Source: Owenia fusiformis (Eukaryota > Annelida > Polychaeta > Sabellida > Oweniidae). Taken from it: DNA of 64,000 nt. Position numbers and translations under genes: made by a program. Every line of letters starts with the position of its first letter. Position 1 is the first letter of the stretch. The notes beneath the pieces were generated by a model. It did not search any database, was not told where the DNA came from, and worked only from the letters and a program-made list of their open reading frames with translations. The stretch lies in contig CAIIXF020000010.1 in NCBI GenBank assembly GCA_903813345.2, positions 9,912,349 to 9,976,348 of the forward strand. Direction: 5' to 3'. This document shows, piece by piece, positions 22,001-33,610 of the stretch.

Positions 22001-25000
22001 AGCTCATTTACTGGAACAAATTTAGTATTATGGAGTTCTTATTTTAAAATAGAACATGGCTTTTAATTGAAGACATCATAATTGGAGGTTTAAAACAGCT
22101 GTTAGGTTTTCAATATATACTGCTATCCAATGATGTAAATGTTTACAGAATCAATGCTCTAATTTAGAAGAATGTAATATTAGTAAACACAAACAATCAA
22201 CGTGACAAATTGTAACTACTTAGTTGCAATAACAATTGTTACAGATACTAATACCAATGCCAAACACTGATCGCAAAAATGGTGGTTACATATAACATAT
22301 TACTCTTCTTGGTGGTGACACAAAAATGATCTATAAATATATACTAATTTGGACCATTTTACTAGCCCTAAAACAATTGTTCATACTCACTTGGTTGACT
22401 AGAATGTAAGCTTTCTAAGAATGTCTTCCAGCTGACATCATCACAATAAGTGTCATACATATCTTCTGTGATGTCAGGTGCTACAAACTCTTGTTCTATG
22501 ACATCAATTGGTGTGTCAGTCAAAGGCAGTTTGGACCTTGTTCGTCTAGCTAATGGTTCCTAAAATACATAAGTATACAATCTAAAGCTCAACTATTATT
22601 ACGCCTCTGAAAAATCAACTTCCATTGCTATGTCAAAAATATTAAACCTGACTTGGATAGCAGGACACCCAGCACATTCAGAAACTAATCAGGTCTACAT
22701 TTTCACACGACAAAACATTCCTGAAAATTTGGCATGTGCATGGATCTCTAAATATGTTAGTCTCCAAGAATGGTCATTTTAGTCTATTTGCTGTTTTTGT
22801 CTAGTAGTCTAGATGTCATTTTAATGATTTCTGTTAAACCGCAACATATACCCACTAGGGTGTCTAGCGGCCTGTTTTTATAGTGTATATTATATAAGAA
22901 TTATGAAATAAATAAATTGAATTGAATTGAATTGAATATATTGAAGATCGATGTAGATGAGAGAGAAGAAATGTTAAATTTACAACACTATTCATTGTTT
23001 ATTAATGTTCATGCTTCATAATCAATCAATAAAAGTGTTATTTTACCTGTGATTCAGACCCAGTTTGGGAAAGTTCAGAGAGGAGGTTGCGCTCAACATG
23101 TGCTTTACTAGCAGACCTAAAAGCTGGAGTCTGAGGTGGTCCCATAATCTGAAAATAAACATAGGCCCGTCACTAATGATACTGATTGGGGAGGCGCAAT
23201 AATAGCACCAAATGACCAACAACCATATTTAAATGTTATAACAAGGGATAATAAACATGACAAATTGTCACCAACAGTTATTGGAAGTTGTAAGTTGTTA
23301 GACGCTGAACCCAAAACGTTGACTGCCCAATGCCAAACACCAACTGCCGAATACCATCAAACAAAAAATTTAGAGACTATTAATATCTCACAACTTCTGG
23401 TGTGGACAGAAAAAACTGATACTTCATAGAACAATTGCTTTCAAATTCAATATATCTGATATATTTTTTGTGTTGTCAAAGTTGGGTTGGGCGGACTATT
23501 GATCTGACTAGGTACTTACTGTAGATTTAGGAGTGTTTGATTCCTCAGCTATGGTCCTCAGTGTGCTACTAGGTGTGGTAGGTGTTAGTGGACAAGGGGA
23601 ACCAAAGTCACTTCCAGGTTGTGAGGACATTACACTTTCACTGTCTACATCACTGTCATCCATCTAGAAAATATTGCAGTGAATAACATTGCTTACATTG
23701 CTTACAACCAGACATAGTGTGAAAGACAATTCAAAGTATTTTTTTTAAATTGTATCATATATTTATCTAATATTCCTTCAGTGCCCACAGAAAATCTGTC
23801 AACACCTTTGTCATTCAACAACAGTATGGAAACAGACCATATCTTCAGACTTTACATTGACAAATGTCAAACTGTTTATTGAACTCATTTGCTCTTATTT
23901 TAAAAATAGATTTCTTTTTTCATATATTTTATTGCAAATTAAATGGGCACTCTGAGCCTTTGTTTACTTTGCTGTACAAAAAAATTACACACATCCTACC
24001 CCTTAATTGTTTTTGATATGAAGTTTGATATGAAATGTATAATAAATTGATAAATGATACCTCAACATCATCAGCTTCTGGGTTATAATCCTCCTCCTCT
24101 TCATCACTGAATGTCATGTCTAAGAATGGGGCAGTCTTCTTAACACCTGTCACTTTCTTCTTGGGTGAGTTAAGCCACGGATGGGGGATCTAAATTAACA
24201 TGAAAAGAAGTGTCTCACATAGTTATGATAGACTTTCAGGGTTATATCCAATGATAATGCAGGAATGACATAATATGTTGTCAAAAGCATACTTCACAAA
24301 TTTTAAATGGAACTGCCGATTTTAAGAAATACTTACATAGTGTAAATCTTAAACAACTGTTTATATATTCAAAAGAAAACAGCACAAGGAAACACAAGAG
24401 TAGAAAAGTATAATAGTTCTTTATCATTTATGCATCAAGTTAGTATAGTTACCTCATCTCCCATGACTTGTTTCACCTTTGACCTTGTCATTTTGAGTTC
24501 ATAGTTTGATTGAATAGGCTCCTCATCGTCATGGCTTGACTCTTCCTCATTCTGGGCATCCTTCAATGTGTTCTTTAACATCTGAACAACACTCTTGTTG
24601 GAGATAACTTCCTATAACAACAATGTCAGCTCAATAAGTTTTGGTGGACTTATGGGGAGTGATGTTTTATGTGCGTTCTGGCTTAGTGGATAGTATTCTA
24701 CCTGTACCAAGCCTTCCCCAAAGGAATATATAGTGACTGTGGGTGACTTAATTTTATATACTCATAATATGCATCATAATAGCAAGGCAAAATCTATCTT
24801 AAAAAATGTGTGCACGGCGCGGCACTCTTCAAATTTTTTCCATATCACACAATTATTAGTCATTTGTCCAGGAATTATGTTTGACACTGCAATTAAGCAC
24901 CTTAAAATATAAAACTTACCCTTATAATTGTCTTAACATTCAGAGCTGTAAGATTGGATTGCTGTGCATGTTTCTCAATTTTTCTGTCAATGACATCATC

Positions 25001-27209
25001 ACCCTCAAATATCTTCAACCCAGTGTCATCATCGTCATCATCATCGCCTTCAACATCTTCCCAGTCAGCACTATCATCAGAGTCTTCATGTAAGGGGATA
25101 GGGGTAATATTTCTTGGTTTCTTGCTGTTACTTTTTAAAGGAGTCTTCTTCCTGTAAAAAAACAATAACTTCTTGTCATACTGGTTTTGAACTTTAAAGT
25201 AGTTTTATTGATCTTCCCTTATTTTCATTCCATCTATTTTTGGTCAAAATATCTCAATATTTTACACTTTTGGCAGTGTGCAGATTTTCAACTGGGGACA
25301 TGTAACTTTCAGATTTTCAACAGGGTGGTGCACCCATTTGCTACAATACTAGGGAGGTCACAAGTTTTCTATCTTCATATTCTCATAAAAAATGTTACTT
25401 GGGCAGAACTTGACAGAGACATTATAAATGTGGCTAATTTTGCAACATTCCATTCATTTTTATGTTTTTAGGCATTGCAATTGGGATATTATGATATAGT
25501 CATTTCGATTTGTGCTTTCTGAAATATTTTTTCAAATTGTAAATGCAGTTGAATCTGTTATTCCTATGGGCAAACTTCAAAGGCTGTGGGGGACCCCTAA
25601 AACTTGACTAAAAAATTTGAAAAAAATCACAGGTAATATTTACCCCAAAATACAACTCGATTCACGTAGGGAGCATAACATTTCAAATTACTTTGAGCCA
25701 CCCTAGTATCTACCTTGGTGTTTTCCTTCTCTTGGATGTTTTATTATGCTTGACAGGAGTCCTATGTATTGAGGTATTCAAACCAGCACTGTCTGCATTC
25801 AAGGAAGACAATTCTGCCTGAAATAGAATATCTCATATTAGATGATGTTTTAAGGAAGGTCCATTATAATTTGAACATTTTTTATGTAAGCTTGTCCACA
25901 CTGGTCCACAATGTCATTAGGCTAATAGGCTTGCCTTAATGGCAATATTGAAGTATTCTGTTTTTCATTCTGTTGACTGCCTATTTACTCACTAACTGAT
26001 CATGATTTTCCTGAGCAGTCCAAATCTTGATAAAAATTTGATATACGAGTTGTGGACCACTTACAAACAACATAATAGGGTGTACTGTACATAGCAGACA
26101 AGACAATGTGAGACTATGACTTAAGATCATCTAAGTATAATACCCATGGCTTTGTTTTCTTGAGATAAATCAATCCATTATTCTTTTGAAAAACCAAATA
26201 AGTACCATACCTGCAATGCTTGTATTTCATCATGTCCTGGGTGATCATCCTGTTTACATGGTGAAGTTGCCGGTGTATCTTCAGATTTAGCAGGCGTACA
26301 TTCACTTTTAACAGGTGTAATTACAGATTTAGAAGGTGTAGCTTTAATTTTTGAAAGTTGAACTTTTGGAGAAATCTTGAACATATCATCACTGTCATCA
26401 CTATCACTATCCCCGAATATTTCTTTTTCAAGATCACGCATTGATTTGGTTTCAGATTTCTCCCTGTTTGATTTTGATTTGACTTTGCTTTCAGGATTAC
26501 TCTCCTCATCAACTGCATTATTGACAGATTTGATTGGTGTTACTTCAATACCGCCATCAAAATCTAACTGCCTTGATGATCCCATAGGTGTTCCTTTATT
26601 AGATGGGTATTTATTAGGTGATGCAAATATTGACTTCATTGCGCTAATATCCAGTTCTTTTGATGGATCAATAGTTGAAGTTGGAGTAGAGTGTGACAAT
26701 TCTAAAGATGATTTAACAGGTGTAGTGCATAGCTGAATTTGAGGTTCATTAGATTGTATTTTACTTTTATTTATCATAGAGACATTAACAGTTGGAGAAT
26801 GCTCTGCAGATTTGGCAGTTTTCGGAACGATTAATTTCTTATCAATCTTTTTACTTTTCTGTCTTTCTTTTATTGATTTATGTTTCAGATTAATCTTCGA
26901 TGATAATGTTTTTCCATCTTTGTCACTTTTTGTACTTTTTGTTTTATCCATTTTTGATTTGGAGGGTTTTGAAGCGTCAGTTTTTTCATCCTTTGACAAT
27001 GCTGAGTTTTTATTCAACCCCTCCTCATCAACTGTTGCGTCTGTAGATGTCGCTGCTTTCGGTGACTTGCTGACTAATTTCAATGTTTTTACAGGCTTTG
27101 CGGTTTTAGTCTTCCCCATTGTTGACCTTTTGGTATCTTTCTTTTTAAGTTTAATCCGGATATTCCCTTTCAAGCTTGTAGTTTTCTTACTGCCTGTTGC
27201 TTTCTCCAT
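19035..27209 (-). CDS. GON4L: GON4L/YARP-family nuclear regulator (3' end not found)
   Basis: Twelve coding exons in consistent phase, 872 codons. High to low they are 27209-26211, 25817-25714, 25151-24920, 24611-24453, 24189-24061, 23663-23520, 23148-23047, 22559-22391, 21689-21567, 21072-20910, 20622-20472 and 19176-19035, all with AG/GT boundaries. Recognition rests on the conserved block EPLARRTRSKLPLTDTP, FVAPDITEDMYD, EYNFLAE and KKELQELMEELFEAYG, which is typical of GON4L/YY1AP1 (YARP) proteins. These are nuclear co-regulators that associate with YY1, SIN3A and HDAC1. Residues 1-333 are Lys/Ser-rich with repeated TP-K-S motifs; acidic runs (DDDDDDD, SDEEEEDYNPEADD) follow. The C-terminal PAH and SANT regions of the family were not found. 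The exon at 19035 ends in a good GTAAGT donor, so more exons must lie at lower coordinates, perhaps beyond the SDR cluster or outside the window. Confidence 0.75.
19744..19921. mobile_element. MITE with CAGGCCCGTAGCCAGG termini, copy 2
   Basis: 178 bp, ends CAGGCCCGTAGCCAGG and CCTGGCTACAGGCCTG, inside the last visible GON4L intron. A possible short target duplication TCTTT flanks both ends. Same family as 3175-3378. Confidence 0.75.
21681..22010. repeat. 46-49-bp minisatellite repeating the acceptor of a GON4L exon
   Basis: Seven units anchored on YTCAGCTGA lie at 21685, 21734, 21781, 21828, 21874, 21923 and 21972. The first unit spans the true GON4L acceptor (minus strand CTTTCAG/CTGAGAAC). 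The later units repeat that acceptor and the first bases of the exon, followed by AGGTCAAGGTCATTCAT. One unit reads TTCTAAG, losing the palindromic CTCAG. The array lies wholly upstream (in transcript sense) of the exon. Confidence 0.85.
22020..22390. other. GON4L intron remainder, nothing recognised
   Basis: AT-rich intron between the minisatellite and the exon at 22391. The other GON4L introns (for example 22560-23046, 25152-25713 and 25818-26210) likewise show no recognisable elements. Confidence 0.4.
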
Positions 27210-27224
27210 ATTACCTTTCAGTAC
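26211..27224 (-). CDS. GON4L: GON4L first coding exon: basic TP-K-S-rich region
   Basis: The exon starts at 27224 after a TTGTGTTATTCAG acceptor, and the ATG lies 15 bases in at 27209. The donor is CAG/GTATGG at 26211. The 333 residues are low-complexity: about 150 Lys/Ser-rich residues, then TP-directed motifs (STPTSTIDPS, GTPMGSS, EVTPIKS) and a tight run of TP-x-KS units near residues 297-322, which look like proline-directed phosphorylation sites. No folded domain is evident. The plus-strand open frames at 26377-26736 and 26812-27228 are antisense shadows of this composition. Confidence 0.8.
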
Positions 27225-28109
27225 CTGAATAACACAAAAGTAATATTTAGGTGCATAAATAAATTTAAGAATGTTACTGTAAGACTGTGTATATATGTAT
27301 TAGACTGTAATTTTCCAGAGCAGGGGTTTATTTTGGAAAAATTCATAACGAGTGTATTTTCTAATCAATACCAAGTATGATGAAACATTTGACTAGTTCA
27401 ATGAATACACCTTCAATCATTGAAATTAAATGGAATATAACACTAGAGAGATGTCGAATGATTTTGTCTGTGGTATCCACAAGTTATATTCAAAAACATG
27501 TTAATCTTTATACATATTAGTATAAACCAAGTGGTTAACTAGCATCAATCATGTAACCAGGGGAGATCCGTCAAACTTCTATGTATGGGGGTTATTTCAT
27601 TTGGGGCTACTTCAACCATGGGGTTATTTCAACCAATGCTGATAACTCATATTTCTATGGTTGGCCATTTTGAATTAGATCTCACCCATTTGATATTTTT
27701 CGATCTATTTCTTCAAAAACAAACATGGCGGACTGCGTAAATCAAAAATATAACCCAATGTCAAAATAACCCCATATATGGCAGTTCGATGCATCCACTT
27801 ATAATACTATAAAGGATACAAACATATGGGATATTGCAAGTTGTGCTAAAGATTCCATTTATATCATTATTGCAATCAACCCCTCCCAATGTTTGCGCTA
27901 TTTCAGTCCAGTTTGTCATTTAAAGGTGTCAGCACCTTCCAATTCAAGACCAAGTCAAAATTTAGTTTCATAATATAATATTATTCCCGGCCCTAGCAAC
28001 GCTACCACGTTTTGTTGTTAAAAGAGAGGGCCCGGGTTTTATTACAAAAACAAACAAGCATATGTTGTTCAGTGCCTTGCTCTTTTCAAACATTGAGTGA
28101 ATCGATTAA

Positions 28110-28513
28110 GGTACAGCTGGAAAGTAACATTTTGGTAAAAAATTGCTATACCAGCACATGTTATTTTCTGGTACAAAATAAAGTATGAAGGCATGTGTCA
28201 ATTTCCTTGCTTTTTTCAGGAAAGTATCATTACATTGTTTTCTTTAAGAATATCTAGTAGGAGTTCAATGGGAACTCCAGGAAATTCTGATATTTCACAC
28301 TTTCTTTTTTTCCAAATTTTCTTTCAAAGTTTCCGGACAACACAGGTGCCACCATTGACCTGTTTCCAGGTTTACTAAAAGTAGACAGTGAAATGATACT
28401 TTCCTGAAAAAAGCAAGGAAATACATACATGCCTTCATACTAAATTTTGTACCAGAAAATAACATGTGCAGGTATAGCAATTTTTTACCAAAATGTTACT
28501 TTCCAGCTGAACC
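28110..28513. mobile_element. TTAA-flanked MITE with about 135-bp inverted repeats
   Basis: The ends are GGTACAGCTGGAAAGTAACA and the inverted TGTTACTTTCCAGCTGAACC. The inverted match continues inward for about 135 bp (TTGCTATACC, TATTTTCTGGTACAAAAT, CAGGAAAGTATCAT), leaving a short centre. TTAA occurs on both sides (28106-28109 and 28514-28517), the target duplication of piggyBac and Kolobok-type elements. It lies in the 5' intron of GON4L and encodes nothing. Confidence 0.85.
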
Positions 28514-29522
28514 TTAACATAAAACAATTGGAATAATCAACTGAGGTATCAGAGTCTTTAAGAGCTCAACTACGAGGAGTTTGCTGCAATTTCTTGTTTC
28601 AAACGTCTTTCAGCACTTGAAGTGTAACATATAGATGACATAGGGGAGGGGGAGCTTCTGTTCACTATGGTTATGTTACACTTTACTCGAGTCTCTAGCT
28701 TACAGCTAGACGAAACTTTATTGATTTCGTATGTACTGTGCTACACGCACCTACACGCACCTAGAACTCATTTTTAATAAATTTTATAAATATTTTTAAG
28801 AATATTAATCATATTTAGGATGAAGCGTTGCTTGTCTGGATTTAGATATTTCAAAATTTCATTTCGGAGTTTCAACACATGGTGAAATTTTCTCGCTGTA
28901 GCTAAAAATGGCTTCCGGTTCTGTACGTGAATAACATTTGAAATTATTCTCGCTTAAAGAAATCAAATATAACAATAGATTCAGACGGGGATGTGAGCTG
29001 GTGTTCTTCAAATCTATACATAAAGGTATATTTCATATTATTATGCCATATTTACTGTGCGTGTGACACAATGATTTACAATATTTATAATACTAAGGCA
29101 GCTCAATCTTCCTCCTCAAAGCCGGAATATAGAGAAGGCTTTGGACCGAAGTAAGTTACACTTACTCTACCTAGCTGCCGAAGGGAGAAAACTGAACTGA
29201 AGGAAGAAAATTTAGTAATGGAACCACTGATGATGATGTTTGACTGAAATGACTCTATGCACCTTTTGTTCTTTGAATGATTTTCAGATGGCAGACCTGT
29301 AGCCTAGTCTTACCACACTTGCAAAGATCGTCCGTAGAAAAATCTCGGCGGTAAAATAAAAACATTTTATTTAGATCTAAATAACATTTTCAGCAAATAT
29401 ATCGATAATTTTGTTATGAATTGAAATGTATATAAAAGATACATATATAGCTCATATTTTATCTTATCTATTCAACAGACCTATAAGTCAGATCCATCTA
29501 AACAGACTAAAAATGTACTTAC

Positions 29523-29575
29523 ATTCACAAATTTATTTCTGTTTTTCCGCCATTAGACAGGGTTGCGCATGCCAA
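29523..29575 (-). promoter_or_regulatory. Candidate GON4L first (non-coding) exon and promoter
   Basis: On the minus strand GGCATGCGCAACC (an NRF1-like GCATGCGC core) is followed within 20 bases by TAATGGCGGAAAAACAG, a YY1-like ATGGCGG element often seen at transcription starts. A GTAAGTAC donor follows at 29522-29515. The exon would hold a six-codon upstream frame (MAEKQK) and splice to the coding exon at 27224. Transcript data are needed to confirm this; the call is inference. Confidence 0.4.
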
Positions 29576-29649
29576 ATTCGTAAACATGGAACGAAATCAA
29601 AAAATCAAATTAAAGGTACAAACTCATTTGAATCCATAGTAGTCCAGTC

Positions 29650-30950
29650 AAAGTAACATTTGACCCAAAACTAATTGCAATAGTAATAAAATGTTGTTTT
29701 TTCAATTTATATCAACATATGAAATGACATACTAAAAATCTACCAAAATCTATTCAGTGGAACATGTAAAAAAATCATTGTTGGTACCCCCTCCCCTTGA
29801 AAAACAGACCCCCCTAAGGAAAAAATTATTTTTCAAATGACTGCAATTTTTTTTAAGTAATTTTACAATTTCTTGCTTGTAATAAGGTATTCCAATCTGT
29901 GTATCTCTTTAACTTTGGTATTCAGAGTGAATAAGAATATTTTTAACCCTTATTCATCTGAAATTTTGCATTAAATGCGCACGGTAATTTTATGTGAACG
30001 CCATTATATTCCAAAAAAGAAACTCAATCATGTATAAAAAAAATCCCAGTTTTACCTTGTTATGTAATCCATACATATACAAAGCAAGAGAATTTTGCAT
30101 TCATTAGTTATTGAGAAAAAAAATCATAACTTTCGAAAAAAAATATTTTAAATTAGGGGTAGGCCTTCATTCGCTTCACTTATTCTTAAATCACTGGGAG
30201 AATTTAGATTATTAACCCATAAGGACTTTATAATGAAATCATATATATATAATGTATGCCTTAAATATAATATAAATATATATAAAGTCATAATTTTTTA
30301 AAACAAATTGAAAAATAGGGATAGGCCTTCATTTGTTTCACTTATTTTTAAATTACTGGGAGAATTGAGACCAATAACCCTTATGGACTTGAAAATGAAA
30401 TCTTATTAATAATATATACACTATAAATATGATATAGGTAGCTGTGTAAGTAGCTGATTAAGAAGCTTAGTGGGTTGCTGATCAAGTTCGCACCATTGAC
30501 TTAACATGAGGATATCATCAAGTCGATTTTTCGAGATTTCAAAACATCAAAGAATCTAAACTCAAAGTCAGATTTCAGAAATTTTGCAGTATTTTGACAC
30601 CTAAAACATTGCATTCATTTAGAACTTGTTGTTCTGACCTATTTTCCATACAAATCTCAAAAGTAGGTTAAGATACCCTCTAACTGCATGAGGCTAAGGC
30701 TATTAGCATATTCTTGGCTACCAGTACATCGAACCTCGAAGAATATTATGAAAGTGTAGTGTCAGAATCGCAAAAATATGACCTTGGCTTTTCAGTGTCA
30801 AAATTGTGAATTCAAGTAGCTTTCAGTAAATTTAATTGTATTTAGTCTGAATTTCACTGGTGATGCATTCAATTTGGGTTTGCTTTTTCTTGTGACTGAT
30901 GTATAATTTTTTACTTTGTTCTGAACAAGTTTTGGTCCTTACCCTTTAGC
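29650..30950. other. Intergenic, AT-rich, one weak duplicated segment
   Basis: 30150-30260 and 30310-30420 are diverged copies of one segment (GGGGTAGGCCTTCATTCG and GGGATAGGCCTTCATTTG, then AAATTACTGGGAGAATT). Otherwise I see nothing. Confidence 0.45.
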
Positions 30951-30984
30951 ACTAGTGCTTACATATTCCAGTCATACTCTTATA

Positions 30985-31262
30985 GTTGTTATGCGGAATA
31001 TGGCATATATTCATGGTTGTGCGATATTTGCAGTATATGGCATATTCCAATGGTGAGTATGGCATATTCCGCTGTGAATATGCGATACACTCAACTGCGG
31101 AATATGCCATATACAGCAGATGAAAACGTTATACAAAATGCATCGATTTGATTGTTTCCATTTAAAGTTCTCATTGGTTAGTGTGTATGCCATATACCGC
31201 GGGTGAATCTGGCATACACCGCAAGTGGATATGCCATATTCGTTGCGGAATATAACATATAT
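30985..31262. repeat. Cluster of GCGGAATATGGCATAT words in both orientations
   Basis: At least nine near-copies of GGAATATGGCATAT or its complement ATGCCATATTCC occur in 280 bases, for example GCGGAATATGGCATATATTC near 30993, AGTATGGCATATTCCGC near 31060, TGCGGAATATGCCATATAC near 31098, ATATGCCATATTCG near 31228 and TTGCGGAATATAACATAT near 31243. The words alternate in orientation and are separated by unrelated 10-30-base spacers. Confidence 0.7.
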
Positions 31263-31379
31263 TTGTATCGTGTTTACCGCGTGACAATATTAACTTTTAC
31301 AATACCAATCAACATTGTGTCTAAATATATTAGTACAATGTAGAACAAGGCACAGGGTTAACCACCATAGCAGCGTGGG

Positions 31380-31850
31380 CTTGTTTACCCAAAAAGCAAG
31401 ATGACCACCAAAATGTCTATCAGCTGTAGAACATCTTACCATGTAACATGTGTAAAGTTTTGAAGTTAATCCATTAAGTGGTTTTCATGGAATGCCAATG
31501 ACAAAATTAATCCAAAACTTCCAAAATGGCCGCCACAATGCAAGATGGCCACTGAAAGGGGACAAGAATGCAAGATGGCTTCTGAAAAGATTTTTAGATC
31601 TAGATCTTCTTACCATGTAACATGTGAAAAATTTGAAATAAATATGTTGAGAGATTTTTGGGAATTGTGATGGCAAGATTTATCTAAAAACTTCCAAGAT
31701 GGCCGCCAGAATGCAAGATGGCCACCGAAAAGTGAATCAGCTCTAGAACTTCTTTCCATGTAACATTTGTGAAAATTTGAAGTGAATCCATTAAGTGGTT
31801 TTCCAGGAATCGTGATTTCGTGAAAAATGCAACACCACCCACCCGCCAAG
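31380..31850. repeat. Tandem array with AAGATGGCC motifs
   Basis: About three diverged units anchored on ATGTAACATGTG lie at 31441, 31615 and 31758 (spacings 174 and 143). Each also has TTCCAAAATGGCCGCC-like and AATGCAAGATGGCC-like words. It resembles the 16.6-17.8 kb array in word content but not in unit sequence. Confidence 0.65.
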
Positions 31851-32754
31851 CAGACAACAGTATTGTACCTTTTTAGGTGCGACAAAATACACATCATATG
31901 ATGTCATAAAAAATTAGCAAACGAGCTAATTTGCATATGGGCTAATTGCATATTTATTGCTTCATTATGATACAAATATGAATTTGAGTCGAGGAATAAT
32001 GAGTGGAATTTGCCTAATATCGTATTACATCTATTAACAATATTCAAATGGTTGCTATGGAAACTGGCATTTGACATGTTTGGTAACAAATTTGAGACTG
32101 GGAAACAAGTGGATTTGAAAAGATTGGGTCATTAGTTTTACAACGGTACCTTATTTGTGCCCTTTCCTCTCATTTGTACAAATTTCATTTTCCGACCTAC
32201 ATTCTAGTAGCCTAACCATACGGTATCAAAAAGTTTATTTCTCAAAATTCAATAAACCTATCATTTCAATATTACAAAGGAATAATAAATGTAATGTTGG
32301 TCCATCGTTATAAAATTATAGGACATTTTCTAGAAGGTCCTATTATGATAAAAACACATATTCAAATTATTATATGCGAAATTTGAGAGATTTTTTCAAT
32401 ATTTTCTGGGTTTGTAAGGGTTAAAAAGAAGACAAATGAACTTTTTCTTGGTTAAATTAATATTATTATCTAGGAAAAACAATATCCAATTGTGGTCAAG
32501 CTAAATTATGTAAAAATAAGACCTCAACTTTAAGAAATATGTTTTTTAGTCCTGCACTTATGAATTGAAGGGGGTGGGGTAGGGGGTATCTTCGATTCAA
32601 ATTTTAACATTGTTCCACTATTTCGATTTTGGTAGATTTTTAGTATGTATTTCAAGGTTAATAAATGTAAATAACTAACCTATTTTGATTTCTATTGCAA
32701 TTTGTTTTGGGTTAAGCTATTTTTCTCATTAGTTTGACTGGGCTATAGCCTAAT

Positions 32755-32895
32755 TCCAACCCGGGAATTCCAACACGGGCCAACCAGGAAGGTTCCTTTC
32801 AATTCTAAAATGAGTTGTAAACCATAGATCTATTTTTAAACAGTTTTAAATTATATTATATTCAAATTCTATTACTGTTAAATTACATGTATATA
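32755..32895. repeat. Dispersed repeat, empty-site relative of 47300-47407/48458-48490
   Basis: GGTTCCTTTCAATTCTAAAATGAGTTG...AAACCATAG...TATTCAAATTCTATTACTG parallels the sequences flanking the 1-kb element at 47408-48457, without that element. Confidence 0.55.
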
Positions 32896-32949
32896 TCTGC
32901 TTCATATGGGCCCATTAGCCTTTTTGCAGATTATTGACATGGACATATG

Positions 32950-33610
32950 TACACTGGAGGACCCCCCCCCCCTTTGTGAGCCCAGAAAAAATGTTAGGGT
33001 CCCAAAATTTTGAAGGGCCTCAAAAGGGGGGCATAATGTTGGCCACCATATGGCTTTTTAGACCAAATTATAAAAAATGGGCCTTAAATTTTCAAAAGTT
33101 GCGCCCAATTTTTGGTTTAAGGGACCCAAAATTTTTCATGACTTTGGGTCCCCCTTGTTAGATTCTGGATCCCCCAGTAGAGGCTGATTGTGACAGTGTG
33201 TATTCTCTATGTGTCTATGTCTAAATGATAATCAATTTGTTGTATAGAGAAAAAAACACAAATATCATTACATGTCTAACGAAGTGACAAATGATTATCA
33301 TCATGGAAGGACTTATTAAAAAATGTGAATTTATTTTGCTGAAAAAGCCCTAAAATATTAGTTGTTACTCACTGGTGGATCCAGGAGCTAACAAGGGGCC
33401 CACATTTTAAATGTGAAAAAAATTCTGAGCACCTAAATCCAAATATTGGGCCCAAATTTTAAAATTCCCATTTTTGATAACAGCCTAGAAAAGCCCAAAA
33501 AAAGGCCAAGTAATGTCCAAAAAGGCCCACTAATTGAGGCTATACCAAATTTTTAGGCCCAAAATATTTTCTGGTCTCCTCTAAGGGGGGGGGGGTGGAC
33601 CCCATGGTAA
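32950..33610. mobile_element. Two GGCCC/GGGTCCC-rich MITE-like segments
   Basis: 32950-33180 has ends CACTGGAGGACCCCC and GGATCCCCCAGTAG in inverted orientation. 33372-33605 starts TGGTGGATCCAGGAGC and ends GGGGGGTGGACCCC. Both are filled with AAATTTTGGGCCC-type words shared with 5990-6080, 15010-15180 and 47480-47650, which suggests one large family of non-autonomous elements. The boundaries are approximate. Confidence 0.5.

Noticed and set aside
21681-22010. CRISPR-like array of regularly spaced repeats
   Set aside because: The units are continuous tandem repeats without unique spacers, in a spliced eukaryotic gene.
26812-27228. A 138-residue plus-strand frame, hydrophobic and Phe/Leu-rich
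   Set aside because: It is antisense to the Lys/Ser-rich first coding exon of GON4L; such composition automatically gives long hydrophobic antisense frames.
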